Assembly (NCBI GenBank): GCA_023248665.1
Contig: JAHFEC010000043.1
Coordinates: 1,338 to 9,229, forward strand
Length of the DNA stretch: 7,892 nucleotides
From: Microcaldota archaeon
Lineage (GTDB): Archaea > Micrarchaeota > Micrarchaeia > Anstonellales > Anstonellaceae
Direction: 5' to 3'
The notes under the pieces were generated by a model. That model had not been told where the DNA came from. It made no database searches and saw only the letters and a list, made by a program, of their open reading frames with translations. Made by a program: the position numbers and the translations under genes. Positions 7,301 through 7,892 of this stretch are shown here, in pieces (the stretch's first letter is position 1; every line of letters starts with the position of its first letter).

Positions 7301-7892
7301 TCGGCCATTACGATGTCAAGACCCGCACGGTCCTTGATAACACGACTGGCTTGCTGGAATACTCTCCGTCTGCGCTGGCCAACATGATGGTCTCCGACTA
7401 CTCCGAGCGCCCCATCAACGCCGCCCTCCTTTTCCAGACTTCCGGCGGCAAATGGCGCCCCGGCTCGCCGACCGATTACGAGACCATGGCGCTGGCCAAC
7501 CAGATCAAGTCCATCGCCGCCGAGCTGGTCGCCCCCAAATACGGCGCACGCACGAAACAGGAAGAAGACCTGATGCGCCGCCAGCTCAGCGCGCTCGAAG
7601 GCCGGCTGGGCGACAAGATGAAGCTTGTCACGCGCTCTTCGCTGGCCACCCGCAAGGAATACCAGAACGCGCTCATGCGCAACTGGCAGGGGTTCAGCCA
7701 GATGAGCGAGCGCATCAAGCGCGGCGGCGTGCACAACACCGACGCGCGCATGCACGACTGGTACACCTCGCAGGCCGCGGCCCGCGTGGCGCTTTTCAGC
7801 TACCAGAAGTGGTGGGACGAGAACAAGGAGCGGCTCGTGGGCTCGCCCACGAGAAAGCGGATGGGTGCGATAGCATGGCAGGCATCCTTCGG
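4363..7892 (+). CDS. Giant single-pass membrane protein D with long helical cytoplasmic region, 3' end cut by window
   Basis: The frame is open from 4318 to the window end with no stop; from GTG 4363 it gives at least 1176 residues. I chose GTG 4363 over ATG 4318 because the 15 intervening codons are AT-rich at third positions and contain the TATA-like element, while codons after 4363 are GC-ending like the rest of the gene, and MEKARN is a normal signal n-region. Signal peptide 1-28 (cleavage after ALHA). The outer domain (about 29-229) carries two VCDK motifs with C120 and C155, a likely disulfide pair. One TM at about 230-251 is followed by a basic stretch (KRVRMK) fixing the rest inside. 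The remaining 900-plus residues are charged and mostly helical (for example 347-390), with no further TM, no cysteine seen, and no Walker, HEXXH or other catalytic motif I can identify. Two NYQ(T/S)G repeats lie at 835-847. Divergent from C, and probably a partner or scaffold of the A-B-C proteins. I do not recognise the family. Confidence 0.92.
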   Translation, partial: MEKARNSCLLLFLLAGGLLLLASPALHASQPLSSPGANTQVYLNISLVSAYGSGLVPVPYIRAHAVTFTEQVKSGNRAGDTGDQAAGDFEQTQAQDVLDGTFSFTFDGQPLVDKDGKIVCDKVRPADLHGQPFIPDPRFTTSSSNGVLYAGDAVCDKAYYALSPYPAKPPLLKQPVEFRNWYRPAMFAAEFTPADPRIPPGVGVATFFPDSPGALNLYGLWGPLFSQTRIIAACLPLVIILALLLSSMMYMGKDPFSLYDITVPRLPATKRVRMKSPTIPYHLALKGRMSTVIIRKHENIIRTQLINLYKAAGLYDHKTKAEIKAALAMAFQNRPISGGPMSSADPKYREAMARLKKLVDEAKGDDARRDMARQAINKSMEVREALLADLTATGIARSGTSADTLTKKVQRTVEFVGQVVGSPLRLIPKVRKDPDSKLAKFASSPFNLIKLPYADRTGLVIANFLGSRSNSIRMRRDITKTALAELGLKSRLLKHTSAFARQNAFFNKRLADIPDIVADMRQKLYMRGIVLSDEILRKLAESIEFRDAKNIKNNIYGQKVINDFVFDERMKVGMALVKRFETEARQKAMGELGIRDESDPRFSQLNQWVVRQYFLQKLISHIEAHNISILDTSGRKLSWSETSEFIAMTRKNMAELNRLIAEDRAAGGSILFGMFPDHSKSDFMNPADANQRLRKMADLYDSFANFGTDQTGTRIVPVMLLGRDLADTFGRVVDARLRAEKASLKEEDRLAHIRLLMEGEMARRRLFSYLISGKPVYDSANPDTRNSLLTPLEKDGPNKGKISQKWLTEVAGAIDRNKLAGEMNFQLRQEWASRNYQTGYTSNYQSGGGLTYLSERNKIDYIRKTFALEFGVWFKGADQALHQRRFVGGSEDIFTRPRAGLDRTFFIYESMRALAEHYVGSSIEGEGGAQAMKRWRERGVLGGDLQKGIWLATGDHVFIPLASRYVRDNNGMVTAAFADFGHYDVKTRTVLDNTTGLLEYSPSALANMMVSDYSERPINAALLFQTSGGKWRPGSPTDYETMALANQIKSIAAELVAPKYGARTKQEEDLMRRQLSALEGRLGDKMKLVTRSSLATRKEYQNALMRNWQGFSQMSERIKRGGVHNTDARMHDWYTSQAAARVALFSYQKWWDENKERLVGSPTRKRMGAIAWQASF

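Noticed and set aside
1..7892. CRISPR array, tRNA, rRNA, transposase or integrase
   Set aside because: No regularly spaced repeats, no cloverleaf-like or rRNA-like sequence, and no recombinase-type protein; almost all the DNA is accounted for by four membrane-protein genes.

Overview
The window holds four long protein-coding regions and no RNA gene, insertion sequence, CRISPR array or other mobile element that I can recognise. Two of the genes are cut by the window edges. Three genes lie on the minus strand in the order C (2625-4298), B (1257-2396) and A (1-1238, its 3' end missing), which looks like one transcription unit read leftwards. A fourth gene, D (4363-7892, 3' end missing), is read rightwards from a 64-base divergent gap. 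Every gene encodes a membrane protein with an N-terminal signal-like segment, so this is a dedicated membrane-complex locus.

The organism is probably a GC-rich archaeon, possibly of the DPANN group. The grounds are an archaeal-type TATA element (TTTAAAAATA on the minus strand) at the right distance from the C start, a divergent gap too short for two bacterial promoters, an apparently leaderless GTG start for D, and proteins whose style resembles conserved but uncharacterised membrane proteins that I associate with DPANN genomes. That last point is from memory and is the weakest; a bacterial origin is not excluded.

A, B and C are divergent paralogues. They share two gap-free conserved blocks. 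One is a basic/acidic loop with the pattern M-x3-A-[LI]...[AV]-[KR]-x-E-x6-S. The other has the pattern G-x3-R-x5-R-x2-G-x3-I-A-x-A-x3-Y-x2-F-P. Both sit in predicted cytoplasmic loops or their flanking helices. The common architecture is signal segment, TM, conserved loop 1, TM, cysteine-containing outer domain, TM, conserved loop 2, TM, outer loop, and (in B and C) a last TM ending in IIT[VI]TxxR. This polytopic plan is reminiscent of VirB6/TrbL-type channel components of type IV secretion or conjugation machines, but I see no family-defining signature and offer that only as a hypothesis.

D is a very large protein (at least 1176 residues): signal peptide, about 200-residue outer domain with two VCDK cysteines, one TM, then more than 900 mostly helical cytoplasmic residues with no recognisable enzyme motif. 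It could anchor or scaffold a complex built from A, B and C.

Between C and B lies an extraordinary A-rich (minus-strand) low-complexity stretch of about 190 bases. It is open or nearly open in all three minus frames, encodes lysine-rich peptides in each, and contains an A8 run that forms a -1 slippery heptamer joining a small SD-preceded ORF to the B frame.
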